From UBA11612 sp963662375 (GTDB lineage: Bacteria; Pseudomonadota; Alphaproteobacteria; Rhodospirillales; Rhodospirillaceae), in the NCBI GenBank assembly GCA_963662375.2, contig CAXXRP010000014.1, positions 1 to 44,170 on the forward strand: a DNA stretch of 44,170 bases, given 5' to 3'. Shown one piece after another: positions 25,942-34,842 of this stretch; position 1 is the stretch's first letter, and each line of letters starts with the position of its first letter. The notes under the pieces were generated by a model that was not told where the DNA came from, ran no database searches, and worked only from the letters and a program-made list of their open reading frames with translations. The translations under genes were made by a program, and so were the position numbers.

Positions 25942-26907
25942 ATGGATGAAAAAAAATTAGTTGCCGCGACCCGCCGCCTTCCCAGCGCATGCGAGGAACG
26001 CTTGGTCGCCCAATACAACTTCCGCAAAGGCGATGACACTAGGGTCTACTCGGTAGACGCCTTGGCCGCTCAAGCGGCGGATGCCGCGGCACTGATCGTG
26101 ACACCGGCCGAAAATCTGGACGGCGCGGCAATAAAATTGCTGCCGGAAACGATCAAAATCATTGCCACGTTCTCAGTGGGCTATGAGCGTATTGATTTGA
26201 GTGCCGCTAAGGCGCGCGGAATGAGAGTCAGCAATACGCCGGGGGTTCTGAGCGCAGCCACCGCCGATCTCACCCTCCTCTTGATACTGGCGGCGACCCG
26301 GCGTGCGTACGAGGGAGCACACCTCTTGCGCGCCGGTGCTTGGGCCGGCATTCGCCCCACGCAACTGCTCGGCAGTCAACTAACAGGCAAACGTTTGGGC
26401 ATTGTAGGCATGGGCCGGATCGGCTGTGCTGTCGCAACGCGGGCAAGGGTCTTCGGCATGACCGTGCTCTATCACAACCGGAATCCCGCACCGCCCGAAC
26501 TCGCCGCCGGCGCGTCTTACGTCTCTTGTCTGAAAGAGTTCCTGCCACAGTGCGACGTACTTTCGCTGCACTGTCCATTGACGAAGCAAACCAAGAACGT
26601 CCTGAATGCCGACTCCATTGCGTTGCTGCCCGATGGCGCGGTCGTTATCAACGCAGCGCGGGGGCCGCTGGTCAACGACGACGCGCTAATCGCCGCACTA
26701 ACATCGGACAAACTTTCGGCGGTAGGCCTGGATGTATACGCCGATGAACCCGCAATAGATCAACGCTACTTGACCCTGAAGAATGCGTTCTTACTGCCTC
26801 ATCTCGGCAGCGCCACTGTCGAGACCCGCACGGCCATGGGTATGCTTGCTATCGATAACATCGATGCCGTTCTGGCCGGGGGCTCACCCCCTTACGCAGT
26901 GGATTGA
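25942..26907 (+). CDS. D-2-hydroxyacid dehydrogenase (glyoxylate/hydroxypyruvate reductase-like)
   Basis: This 321-residue protein has the family's catalytic and NAD-binding domains. The Rossmann motif is GIVGMGRIGCAVA. The catalytic residues are expected in INAARGP (Arg), the following DEP region (Glu) and LLPHLGSAT (His). It likely reduces glyoxylate or hydroxypyruvate with NAD(P)H. It is divergent from the MBL gene and convergent with gcrA, separated from it by only 9 bp. Confidence 0.9.
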   Translation: MDEKKLVAATRRLPSACEERLVAQYNFRKGDDTRVYSVDALAAQAADAAALIVTPAENLDGAAIKLLPETIKIIATFSVGYERIDLSAAKARGMRVSNTPGVLSAATADLTLLLILAATRRAYEGAHLLRAGAWAGIRPTQLLGSQLTGKRLGIVGMGRIGCAVATRARVFGMTVLYHNRNPAPPELAAGASYVSCLKEFLPQCDVLSLHCPLTKQTKNVLNADSIALLPDGAVVINAARGPLVNDDALIAALTSDKLSAVGLDVYADEPAIDQRYLTLKNAFLLPHLGSATVETRTAMGMLAIDNIDAVLAGGSPPYAVD

Positions 26908-26916
26908 CGGAAAACG

Positions 26917-27300
26917 CTAGGCCTTCCGGGCCGGTTCCTCGCTGCGGGACGCCTTGTTGGACCCTACGTAGGCGGCGGCGCAGTGCTCCGCGCAATACGG
27001 TTTGCCCGGTACGATCGAGTCCCCGCAAAAATGAAAGTTATCGCGCTTCGGGTCGCCGATGGGCCACCTGCAGGTCTGTGAGGACAGGTCGATCAGCTTA
27101 AAAACGCGGGCTTTCTTTTTGGGCGGCACGGCCTTTTGGTGACGTTTGATTGGCGATGGTCGCCCCTTAAGACCCAGCCGGTGGGCCTTGCCGACCACCG
27201 CGTTCTTGGAAATACCCAACCGTTTACCGATCTCAAGCGTTGTCAGACCTTTCACCCACAAGCTCTTCAGATCCAATATTTTTTTGTCTGTCCAACCCAT
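26917..27300 (-). CDS. gcrA: GcrA cell-cycle regulator
   Basis: This 127-residue protein has the GcrA DNA-binding N-terminus (MGWTDKKILDLKSLWVKGLT, LGISKNAVVGKAHRL), a basic linker (PPKKKARVF) and the C-terminal sigma-factor-binding part with TCRWPIGDP and CGDSIVPGKPYCAEHC. In Caulobacter it works with sigma-70 at promoters with CcrM-methylated GANTC sites to drive S-phase genes. It is essentially restricted to alphaproteobacteria and so is the best taxonomic marker in the window. The frame is intact. Confidence 0.95.
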   Translation of the reverse strand: MGWTDKKILDLKSLWVKGLTTLEIGKRLGISKNAVVGKAHRLGLKGRPSPIKRHQKAVPPKKKARVFKLIDLSSQTCRWPIGDPKRDNFHFCGDSIVPGKPYCAEHCAAAYVGSNKASRSEEPARKA

Positions 27301-27402
27301 GGTTTGCGTGTCCTTCGCCTAATCGGAAAGCGAGAAGATACTCGGCCCGACTTGCTGTGTCCACAGCACCGGCGTTTAATCAGATGGGCGTCAAAGCAAC
27401 CG

Positions 27403-27542
27403 CTAGAGATCAAGTATGGGTGCGTCCAGCAAGAATATAGATTTCGGGTCTTCGATCTTGAGAACCCAGAGATCGGAATCGTATTGCACCTGCCGGCCAA
27501 GATAGGCGTCCGCTTCAGTTTCAGGCACCGGGTCCGCCCCAG
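27403..27542 (-). pseudogene. Unassigned coding-like C-terminal fragment
   Basis: Directly after the epoxide-hydrolase-like stub, another frame reads DPVPETEADAYLGRQVQYDS and DLWVLKIEDPKSIF, then LLDAPILDL and a stop at 27403. It has the composition of real protein and may be the end of an unknown protein joined by deletion. I cannot name the family. Confidence 0.3.
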
Positions 27543-27677
27543 TGCCCCGTAGCCCCAACGGTCGGTGCCCTCGTCTACCTCCGGCATCTCATGCCACTGG
27601 TAGGCGCGCACCTTTTCCAAAATGCCGTCGATGGTGGCCTGCGGAATGTCAATCGTGAAGGGTGCAGGCCCTGTCAC
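27543..27677 (-). pseudogene. N-terminal stub of an epoxide hydrolase (EHN domain)
   Basis: From a GTG at 27677 that overlaps the ABC-F stop as GTGA, the frame reads MTGPAPFTIDIPQATIDGIL, then EKVRAYQWHEMPEVDEG and RWGYGA. This resembles the epoxide hydrolase N-terminal domain, which precedes an alpha/beta hydrolase. No hydrolase domain follows; the sequence becomes a different fragment. This is a 45-residue remnant of a gene once coupled to the ABC-F gene. Confidence 0.55.
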
Positions 27678-29578
27678 GACGCCGCCACATCGGAACTCAG
27701 CTGATCGCACTCGTGCTGGATAGCTGCCCAGGCCTCCACGGCGTTTTGCAGATCCTTTTTCAGTTGGCCGTATTGCATATGCAATTCTTTAGCTTCGGCG
27801 GGATCGCCTTCGTAAAGTTTAGGGTCGGCGAGCCTCTCCTTGATCGCGTCCCTATTTTCTTCGATGCGGACAACGTTCTGCTCTGCCCTGGTCAAACGCT
27901 TCTTTAAAGGGGCCAACACCGCGCGTTGATCCGCCGCGCGTTGCCGCTCTTCCCTCTTATCAATTTTTTGCACCAGCTCTTGATCTCTCCCAACGTCGTC
28001 GCGCTTGGACTTGCCACCACTCTTGCTCAGCAGATGAGACCTGTAGTCTGCCATGTCACCCTCAAACGGCGTGACTCGGCCGCTGTCCACCAGCAAGAAC
28101 CGGTCGGCGGTCAACTCGATCACATGGGGGTCGTGGCTGATGATGACCACGGCGCCCTCAAACGCATTGATAGCCTCTACAAGTGCCTGACGGGAATCCA
28201 TATCCAAATGATTTGTGGGCTCATCGAGCAGGAGAATATGCGGCTTCACCACAGACATGAGTGCAAATAACAGTCGCGCTTTTTCCCCGCCGGACAGGTT
28301 GCCCACTTTCGTATTCGCCCGTTCTTGAAAAAAGCCGAAACGGCCCAGGTGATTGCGCAACTGTTGTTCGGCGTCTCGCGGCCGTCTACGCGCCATCTCA
28401 AGAACCGGGGTGGCCTGCAAATCCAACTCTTCGCCCTGATGCTGCGCGAAGTATCCAACGCGCAACTTACCGGCCTTGCTCACATCGCCGGACAATGGCG
28501 TGAGCCGCCCTGCTAGTAATTTTATGAATGTCGATTTGCCGTTGCCGTTAGCGCCAAGCAAGGCGATGCGGTCGTCATCGTCCAGACGAAGCGACAAATT
28601 ACTTAGTACCGGCTTTCCATCGTAGCCGACAACCACGTTGCGCATGCTGTAAAGCGGCGGCGCCAGCGGAACTATGTCGGGAAAGCTGAAATCGATACTG
28701 CCTTCCTCTTGATGCTCCGCAATGGGCTCCATGCGCGCGAGCATTTTCAAGCGTGACTGCGCCTGCTTCGCTTTGGTCGCTTTATAGCGGAAACGTTCAA
28801 CGAATTTCTCGATCTCAGCGCGGCGAACCATTTGCTTTGCACGTAACTTCACATTTTGCTCAAGGCGCATACGGCGGGTTTTCGCGAAACGGTCATACCC
28901 CCCGCGATAAAGCGTGAGTTTACCGGCTTCAAGATGCATGATTTCGCGGACAGACCGGTTCAGCAGGTCGCGGTCATGGCTCACGATGAGAATGGTACCT
29001 GGGTAGTGCCGTAAGTAATCCTCGAGCCAAATGGTCGCTTCCAGATCCAAATGGTTGGTGGGCTCATCAAGTAGTAAGAGATCGGGACTGGTGAACAATA
29101 GTCCCGCCAAGGCCACGCGCATACGCCAGCCACCAGAATACTCTAAGCAGGGATGCTGCTGGGCTTCCTCGCTAAATCCGAGGCCCGATAAAATACGCGC
29201 GGCCCGCGCATTGGCCGTGTGGGCCTGTTTGTCATGCAATCGAGTGTGGATGGCGGAGATACGGTCAGGATCTGAAGCCGTTTTCGCCTCAGCATTCAGC
29301 CGGGTTAATTCGTTATCCGCCGCGAGAACTGTCTCGATCAGGCCTTCAGGACCGTTTGGCGCTTCCTGGCTGGTAATACCAACGCGCCAGCGCGGCGGCA
29401 TGGCAATCTCGCCCGATTCCGGCGCTAAGTGACCGGTAATAAGCCGCAGCAGGGTCGTCTTACCGGTGCCATTGCGGCCGACCAAACCGACGCGGTGCCC
29501 AGCGCCCACGGCGGCTCCGGCCTGATCCAGCAAAAGACGTCCGCCGATGCGGTAAGTAAGGTTGTCGATACGAAGCAT
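27674..29578 (-). CDS. ABC-F family ATPase (Uup/YheS-type)
   Basis: This 634-residue protein has two ABC ATPase domains and no membrane segment. The first Walker A is GLVGRNGTGKTT (34-42) with signature LEYSGGWRMRVAL and Walker B LLLLDEPTNHLD. The second has LLGANGNGKST, LSGGEKARL and LLLLDEPTNHLD. The linker between them is charged and helical (LRAKQMVRRAEIEKFVERF), and the C-terminus is a coiled coil. ABC-F proteins act on the ribosome in translation quality control. The long C-terminal extension favours the YheS or Uup subgroup. Its 3' end overlaps an epoxide hydrolase stub by 4 bp. Confidence 0.92.
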   Translation of the reverse strand: MLRIDNLTYRIGGRLLLDQAGAAVGAGHRVGLVGRNGTGKTTLLRLITGHLAPESGEIAMPPRWRVGITSQEAPNGPEGLIETVLAADNELTRLNAEAKTASDPDRISAIHTRLHDKQAHTANARAARILSGLGFSEEAQQHPCLEYSGGWRMRVALAGLLFTSPDLLLLDEPTNHLDLEATIWLEDYLRHYPGTILIVSHDRDLLNRSVREIMHLEAGKLTLYRGGYDRFAKTRRMRLEQNVKLRAKQMVRRAEIEKFVERFRYKATKAKQAQSRLKMLARMEPIAEHQEEGSIDFSFPDIVPLAPPLYSMRNVVVGYDGKPVLSNLSLRLDDDDRIALLGANGNGKSTFIKLLAGRLTPLSGDVSKAGKLRVGYFAQHQGEELDLQATPVLEMARRRPRDAEQQLRNHLGRFGFFQERANTKVGNLSGGEKARLLFALMSVVKPHILLLDEPTNHLDMDSRQALVEAINAFEGAVVIISHDPHVIELTADRFLLVDSGRVTPFEGDMADYRSHLLSKSGGKSKRDDVGRDQELVQKIDKREERQRAADQRAVLAPLKKRLTRAEQNVVRIEENRDAIKERLADPKLYEGDPAEAKELHMQYGQLKKDLQNAVEAWAAIQHECDQLSSDVAAS

Positions 29579-29708
29579 GGCGTGCGGTTTATCACGCTCG
29601 ACGGAAATAGGAAATCGGCGCAGAGCGCCGAAAACGGTTGCGGGGCCCGCCCCCAGGGATTAGGCAAACGATGGCCGTAAAGTGGCCTTCCCTGGAAAGG
29701 ATTTGATC

Positions 29709-30308
29709 ATGCCGCGCACGGCGGGCCTAGCAACGATTGCTGCCACACGGCTGGCGATTCTAGTCGTTCTTGTGACCGTCATGTTCGTGGAGCGGAGCTC
29801 ACCAGTGGCGCCGACCGCGCAAACCGATAAGGTAAAACATTTTGAGCTCGTAGGCACGACAGGAACCGTAGTTACACCTGAAAGTTTTGCCGGAAAATGG
29901 GCACTTTTATTCTTCGGCTTCACACGCTGCCCGGATGTTTGCCCAACAACCCTCATCGACATGGGCCAACTTCTCGAACGCCTAGGCCCGCAAGCGGTAG
30001 ATCTTCAACCCGTATTAATCACCGTCGATCCAGATTGGGACACACGTGAACGCATGGCCGACTATATGGAAAACTTTGATCCACGCATTACTGGTCTTAC
30101 CGGATCCATGGAGCAAATTCGAACCGCGGCAAGAAATTTCAGCGTCTTTTTCCGCAAGGTCTCTTTAGAGGGCGGCGGGTACACCATAGACCACAGCGCG
30201 GCGCTTTATCTGCTCGATCCGGCAGGCGCTTATGTACGTCCTTACTCCTGGCAGGATGGTTCGGAAATGCTAGCGAATAAATTACGCGCGGTTCTAGATG
30301 AACAATAA
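29709..30308 (+). CDS. SCO1/SenC family copper chaperone
   Basis: This 199-residue protein has a single N-terminal membrane helix (TRLAILVVLVTVMFV) and a thioredoxin-like domain. The copper-binding CPDVCP motif lies in GFTRCPDVCPTTLID and the conserved histidine in YTIDHSAALYL. Such proteins deliver copper to the CuA centre of cytochrome c oxidase on the periplasmic side. The ATG at 29709 follows a GGAAAGGA ribosome binding site and is preferred over the ATG nine codons upstream. It overlaps the start of the YkgJ-like gene by 11 bp, so the two were translated as a unit. Confidence 0.9.
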   Translation: MPRTAGLATIAATRLAILVVLVTVMFVERSSPVAPTAQTDKVKHFELVGTTGTVVTPESFAGKWALLFFGFTRCPDVCPTTLIDMGQLLERLGPQAVDLQPVLITVDPDWDTRERMADYMENFDPRITGLTGSMEQIRTAARNFSVFFRKVSLEGGGYTIDHSAALYLLDPAGAYVRPYSWQDGSEMLANKLRAVLDEQ

Positions 30309-30909
30309 GCTGGACCGCGCCGAGAAACGCCGGCTTCTGAAAGATGACAGCCGATGGGTCGGTAAACCCATCGCGCTAAATACCGGACGGCGACCGTTCG
30401 AAGCCAACGTCCGGCACCTAGTTTCAATTCTAAGGGATGCGGAAGAACCGCACAGGGCTTCGAGTACAGCCGCTTACACGAACGCCTCTACGAACTCACC
30501 CTAAAAAGCGTAAAACCGACCAAGGTCGCGTGCGCTAAGGGCTGTTATTTTGTTTTGCCGCACGTTTGTGACGATTATGCCCCCGGAAGCGTTCCGCGTT
30601 GCCCATGAGCTGCAGAACAAAGGACCGGATGTCAGACAGCGTATTGACGACACTACCGCCAAGACAGCCAACATTTCACAAGCCGAAAAATGGCGTGCGC
30701 GGGTGCCGTGTCCCCTTCTTGAATCAAAGGCGTGCTCGGCGCACAGCATACGCCCCCTCGCATGCCGCGGGTGTGTGTCCACCTCCGCAGAGGCTTGCTA
30801 TCGCATCTACATGGAAGGCAAAGAAGAGTTGCATTCCTATTCACCGGTGTCATCTTCCTCGGTGCACTGCTCATCCTTGTCTGACCGAGTTCTATGTGCG
30901 AGGCATTAG
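30298..30909 (+). pseudogene. YkgJ-family cysteine cluster protein, frameshifted
   Basis: The reading begins MNNKLDRAEKRRLLKDDSRW inside the SCO stop. The first frame ends at about 30504. A second frame continues RLYELTLKSVKPTKVACAKG and CYF. A third supplies CRTFVTIMPPEAFRVAHEL, RVPCPLLESKACSAH and RPLACRGCVSTSAEACYRIY. Joined, these give the cysteine pattern of the YkgJ zinc- or iron-binding family. At least two indels are needed, one near 30483 and one in the T-rich stretch near 30545-30556. The gene is either dead or misread in this sequence. Confidence 0.6.
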
Positions 30910-30960
30910 AATTGTTAGGATTACCGCGGACCTAGATTTTTAAGGACCTTTGTTTGTGAA

Positions 30961-31419
30961 ATGATTGACCGCATACTTACGCTCATTAAGGGCGCACCCG
31001 ACGTGCCGATTCCCGAGGACAAACCCGACGACCTCAGATTGGCCGTGGCCGCATTGCTTGTCGAAGCCGCCTGCCGGGACGATACCTTTGATCAAGACGA
31101 ACGAGACGCCATAGAACAACTCGTCGCCGACAAGTTCGAACTTTCGAAAGATGAGACACACGAGCTCATAGAAAGCGCTCATGACGCGCAAAAAGAATCT
31201 AACCAACTCTACGGATTTACGCGCGGTATGGTGCAGAAGATGGAATATGAGGAACGGGTGCACCTCATCGAAATGCTGTGGGACGTGGCCTACGCGGACG
31301 GCGTCCTTGATCCACATGAAGACACTCTTATTCGACGCATCGCCGGACTGATCTATGTGACCGACAGAGACCGAGGGGCAGCAAAACGCCGCGCGATAGA
31401 GCGCAGGGCGTCGAATTAG
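30961..31419 (+). CDS. TerB-like (tellurite-resistance TerB family) protein
   Basis: This 152-residue all-helical protein has the TerB domain pattern: LAVAALLVEAACRDDTFDQD and DEAIEQLVADKF-type acidic helices, then the second repeat LIEMLWDVAYADGVLDPHED and LIRRIAGLIYV. The paired acidic loops after AACRDD and AYADG are thought to bind metal in the family. Cellular role is not known outside tellurite operons, and no ter genes are nearby. It appears intact. Confidence 0.82.
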   Translation: MIDRILTLIKGAPDVPIPEDKPDDLRLAVAALLVEAACRDDTFDQDERDAIEQLVADKFELSKDETHELIESAHDAQKESNQLYGFTRGMVQKMEYEERVHLIEMLWDVAYADGVLDPHEDTLIRRIAGLIYVTDRDRGAAKRRAIERRASN

Positions 31420-31495
31420 GTGCCCTAGGCGCCGTTCGAGCATTGTCAGAGGAAACCGGTTTGTGTGCCAGGAATGTGCTTTATAGCGTTCCCGG

Positions 31496-32182
31496 ATGTG
31501 CAATCCATTCCGTTATTTCAACAGTTCGCCCGATATCATCCGCTTGGCCGTGATGATGTATGTGCGATCTCCGCTCTCGTTACGGTAGGTTGAGGACCTA
31601 CTTCATGAACGAGGGATCGATATTTGCTACGAAACAGTACGGGCTTGGTGGAACCGGTTCGACCCTATGTTTGCGGCTGAAATCAAAAAGAGACGCTCCG
31701 CACATATGCGGGCAAGGACACAATGGCGCTGGCATCTGGATGAGGTTTTCGTGCGGATCAATAGCGAAACTCACTACCTATGGCGGGCTGTCGATCACGA
31801 AGGCGAAGGGCTTGAGGCATTCGTCACAAAGAGGCGAGATCGTAAGGCAGCATTGACGTTTTTGCTCAAAGCCATAAAGCGATATGGCCGCCCAGAAGCC
31901 ATCGTGACGGACAGGCTACGCTCATACGGCGCTGCTATGCGAGAGATTGGCAATGCATATCGGGGGGAGATTGGGCGATAGCTCAACAACCGGGTCGAAA
32001 ACTCGCACCAGCCGTTCCGGCGACGAGAGCAGACGATGGCGAAATTCAGGAGTTCCAAATCGCTCCAGAAATTCGCTTCAATCCACGCTTTAGTCCATCA
32101 CCACTTCAACCAGCAACGTCATCTCAACAGCCGCCAAACCTTAAAGCTCAACCGCGTTGCTGCTCTGACTGAGTGGCGGTAG
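31496..32182 (+). pseudogene. IS6-family transposase, two in-frame stop codons
   Basis: One frame of 229 codons gives the complete IS6 (IS26-like) transposase, with SPDIIRLAVMMY, VEDLLHERGIDICYETVRAWW, HLDEVFVRINSETHYLWRAV, IVTDRLRSYGAAMREIGN, then NNRVENSHQPFRRREQTMAK and the C-terminus. The first break is a TAG where SLRDVED would have D. The second is a TAG at 31979-31981 where GRWLNN would have W. The DDE residues are otherwise present. With two nonsense codons and no recognisable terminal repeats it is an inactive, older insertion. Confidence 0.8.
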
Positions 32183-32657
32183 CTTGCAGCCTGAGGGCTG
32201 CGATATCATGGTCCTCGCAGACCAGTTAGGTTTAATCTGACAATGCCCGCCGACGTGCCACAGGGTGAGAAAGGAACCTATATGTTCGCGCTATGGTAGA
32301 TTTTCAGAGAGATGCGATAAAAAATATTAAGTCACTGAAAAATCGTACTTTAATTCTTTGCTCTACCTACAGTGACCGACAGTCCGCCGCCTAACATGAC
32401 AAACCAACTGAGTCAGACACTCCGTTAGCGCAACTCGCCAATTGTCCCAATTTATTCAACGACGGATAGATAATATAATCAATGCGGTGCAAGTAACATG
32501 GCAAGGCTGACCTGACTGGCTTTTTTTGTACCAGGCGATTGGAGAGAGTTGGCGTCTTTGAACGTGGTACTGTTCTGTCGACCGCTTCGATCATGAAAGA
32601 CGTTTGTAGTACTGGTGCTTATTTGCATCCGCCGGATAGAGCCGGAGGAATCTTGCT
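32183..32657. other. Intergenic region after the IS6 remnant
   Basis: This 475-bp gap has no supported gene. A perfect 6-bp hairpin GCAGCC-TGAG-GGCTGC lies at 32186-32201 just after the transposase stop, and AT-rich stretches follow at 32300-32350 and 32460-32490. The ribosome binding site GGAGGA of the next gene is at its right edge. Confidence 0.35.
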
Positions 32658-33647
32658 ATGCCTCAAAAATTGCAGTTGTCACTTGCTTGCGGCGACTATG
32701 AAATTACCCAATCCATAATTGACGGACGTGTTGGTGTCGATGGTGTCGACCTGGTTGTCCTGGCCGATGCAGCTGCCCGGGATCGTCAGTGGCGGCTACA
32801 GAGAAGCGCGGAATGTGATATCACGGAACTGAATGCATGTGCGTATTTCATGGCGCGCGAGCGAGGGCATCCCTATATCGCGCTCCCGGTTTTCCCCCAT
32901 AGACGGTTCCGGCACGGCTTCATCTTCGTCAATGCTACGATAGGTATATCAAAGGCCGCAGACTTGGTTGGCCGACGCATCGGCGTGGAAAGCGGGTTTC
33001 AAACCGCGGCTGCGGTTTGGCTCAGGGGAATATTGAGCGACCATTTTTCCGTCGCACACCAGAAGATCACTTGGGTCACAAATCGGCAGGAAGATATCTC
33101 TTTTACGCCCCAAACCGAGCTTCACATCGAGCGAGTGCACAAAACGGCTTCCATGGACGAGCTTTTGCTCAAGGGAGAAATTGAGGGCCTTATATCACCC
33201 GGAATGCCACCTTCGTTTCTGAGAAGAGAGAAAAATATCGTCCGGCTTTTTCCGAACTATAGGGAGATGGAAATAGAATATTACAAGAAGACGGGTATAT
33301 TTCCGATCATGCACGTCCTTCTGGTCCGGGAAGAGCTCGTGAAAAAGCATCCATGGCTTGCTTCAAATATTGCCCATGCATTCAATGAAGCTAAACGCCT
33401 CGCATACGAGCGTGTTAGGAATCCGCGCGTGGTGCCGCTCGCCTGGTTTACCCACGAGTGGGAGGAACAGGTGGCCATACTCGGGCATGATCCCTGGGCT
33501 TATGGCCTTGATGAGACCAACCGTAAGAACTTGGAGACGTTGATTCGTTATGTTCAGGAGCAAGGACTTACAGAGAATCAGGCAGCAATCGCCGACTTGT
33601 TTATAGACGTGAGCAGGGAAGCGCTAACTGGGCCGACCGGTTTCTAG
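32658..33647 (+). CDS. 4,5-dihydroxyphthalate decarboxylase-like / type 2 periplasmic-binding-fold protein
   Basis: This 329-residue protein starts MPQKLQLSLACGDYEITQSI and resembles the 4,5-dihydroxyphthalate decarboxylase family (Pht5), which has a type-2 periplasmic-binding fold. Conserved patches are ELNACAYFMARERGHPYIAL, the DLVGRRIGVESGFQTAA loop and a C-terminal HDPWAYGL. There is no signal peptide, so it is cytoplasmic and more likely an enzyme than a binding protein. A GGAGGA ribosome binding site lies just upstream. It stands alone between an IS6 remnant and an IS21 element, so it has lost its original operon. Confidence 0.78.
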   Translation: MPQKLQLSLACGDYEITQSIIDGRVGVDGVDLVVLADAAARDRQWRLQRSAECDITELNACAYFMARERGHPYIALPVFPHRRFRHGFIFVNATIGISKAADLVGRRIGVESGFQTAAAVWLRGILSDHFSVAHQKITWVTNRQEDISFTPQTELHIERVHKTASMDELLLKGEIEGLISPGMPPSFLRREKNIVRLFPNYREMEIEYYKKTGIFPIMHVLLVREELVKKHPWLASNIAHAFNEAKRLAYERVRNPRVVPLAWFTHEWEEQVAILGHDPWAYGLDETNRKNLETLIRYVQEQGLTENQAAIADLFIDVSREALTGPTGF

Positions 33648-33871
33648 CGCTCGGAAGGTGCAAGGCCAACGCCCCTCACCTGCCCTAAGGCTGTTTGGCG
33701 AAAGATATGACTGCGATCTCTCGCCTGCGGAGTATATCGGCCTTTAGTCCGCTGCCCCGGTCAAAGTTAACCGCCATTGATGATCTCAGTCGCCCTTTCC
33801 ACTATTTCTATCGGTGTTTGGTATATATCGGCGAGTATTTTCTCGAGAAATTCTCCAGTCGAAGGGTTAAT
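33648..33871 (-). pseudogene. Gap with a gene tail cut by IS21
   Basis: On the minus strand, 33871 to 33767 reads INPSTGEFLEKILADIYQTP, IEIVERATEIINGG and a stop, and is open to the IS21 boundary. It resembles the C-terminus of a TctC/Bug-type substrate-binding protein, though weakly. The 5' part of this gene should lie beyond the IS. The remaining 120 bp show nothing. Confidence 0.4.
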
Positions 33872-34071
33872 TGTCAACGGCGGAGCAAAATTAGTCCACC
33901 CGGGCGGAGCAAAACTAGTCCACTTAACGTTATGCGGTACGCGGTGTTGGGGGGTTGTCCCGGTAGTCCATAGGAGGGACCCGCGCTGCTTCGTGTAGCG
34001 CTTGCGTTACGCGGAGCGAAGCAGCGTGGGAGGTTCCTGTGGGCCCACCTGGTCAACCATTGCACCGGCGG

Positions 34072-34842
34072 TTAAGCAGGTATTTTTGGGGATTTCCGCC
34101 GTTTTTGGCTTTGGTTGAGACGATAGCTCTCGCCGTTCATTTCCAGGATATGGACATGGTGGGTGAGGCGGTCCAGCAAAGCCCCGGTCAGGCGTTCCGA
34201 GCCGAATATCTCCGTCCACTCATCGAACGGCAAGTTGGAGGTCACCAGGATCGAGCCCCGCTCGTAGCGCTGGCTGAAGACTTCGAACAGCAGCTCGGCG
34301 CCGGTCTTCGAGAGCGGCACGAAGCCGAGTTCGTCGATGATCAGAAGGTGATACTTTGCCAGTTGCTTCTGCAGGCGCAACAGGCGTTTTTCATCCCTGG
34401 CCTCCATCAGTTCATGAACCAGGGCAGCGGCCGTGAGGAAGCCGACGGAGAGCCCCTTTTGGCAGGCCGCCAGACCGAGACCGAGGGCGATATGGGTCTT
34501 GCCGGTTCCGCTGTTGCCGAGCGCGATGATATTCTCACGACGCTCGACGTATTCGCATCGCGCCAACTCCAGAACCAGCATCTTGTTGAGCGATGCGATG
34601 GCCTTGAAGTCGAAGCTGTCGAGGCTTTTGACGGCGGGGAACCTGGCCTGTCTGATCCGCCGCTCGACCATGCGGCGCTCACGGTCGATCAGTTCCAACT
34701 CGGTCAGACGGACAAGATACCGCACATGGTCGGCGCCCTCGGTGGCGCATTGGCGGGCCAGCTTGTCGTATTCGCGCAGGAACGTCGGCAGTTTCAGGGT
34801 CTTGAGGTGATGGGCCAGCAACACTTGCGGCGTATCGGTCAT
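34072..34842 (-). CDS. istB: IS21 helper ATPase IstB
   Basis: This 256-residue protein begins MTDTPQVLLAHHLKTLKLPT and has Walker A GNSGTGKTH and Walker B LLIIDELGF of the IstB AAA+ helper that assembles target capture with IstA. Its ATG overlaps the istA stop by 4 bp (ATGA), the normal arrangement that is lost in copy 1. I take the methionine at 34842 rather than the longer frame starting at 34962, because that extension is only out-of-frame istA sequence. One residue differs from copy 1 (L for V near the C-terminus). Confidence 0.92.
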   Translation of the reverse strand: MTDTPQVLLAHHLKTLKLPTFLREYDKLARQCATEGADHVRYLVRLTELELIDRERRMVERRIRQARFPAVKSLDSFDFKAIASLNKMLVLELARCEYVERRENIIALGNSGTGKTHIALGLGLAACQKGLSVGFLTAAALVHELMEARDEKRLLRLQKQLAKYHLLIIDELGFVPLSKTGAELLFEVFSQRYERGSILVTSNLPFDEWTEIFGSERLTGALLDRLTHHVHILEMNGESYRLNQSQKRRKSPKIPA

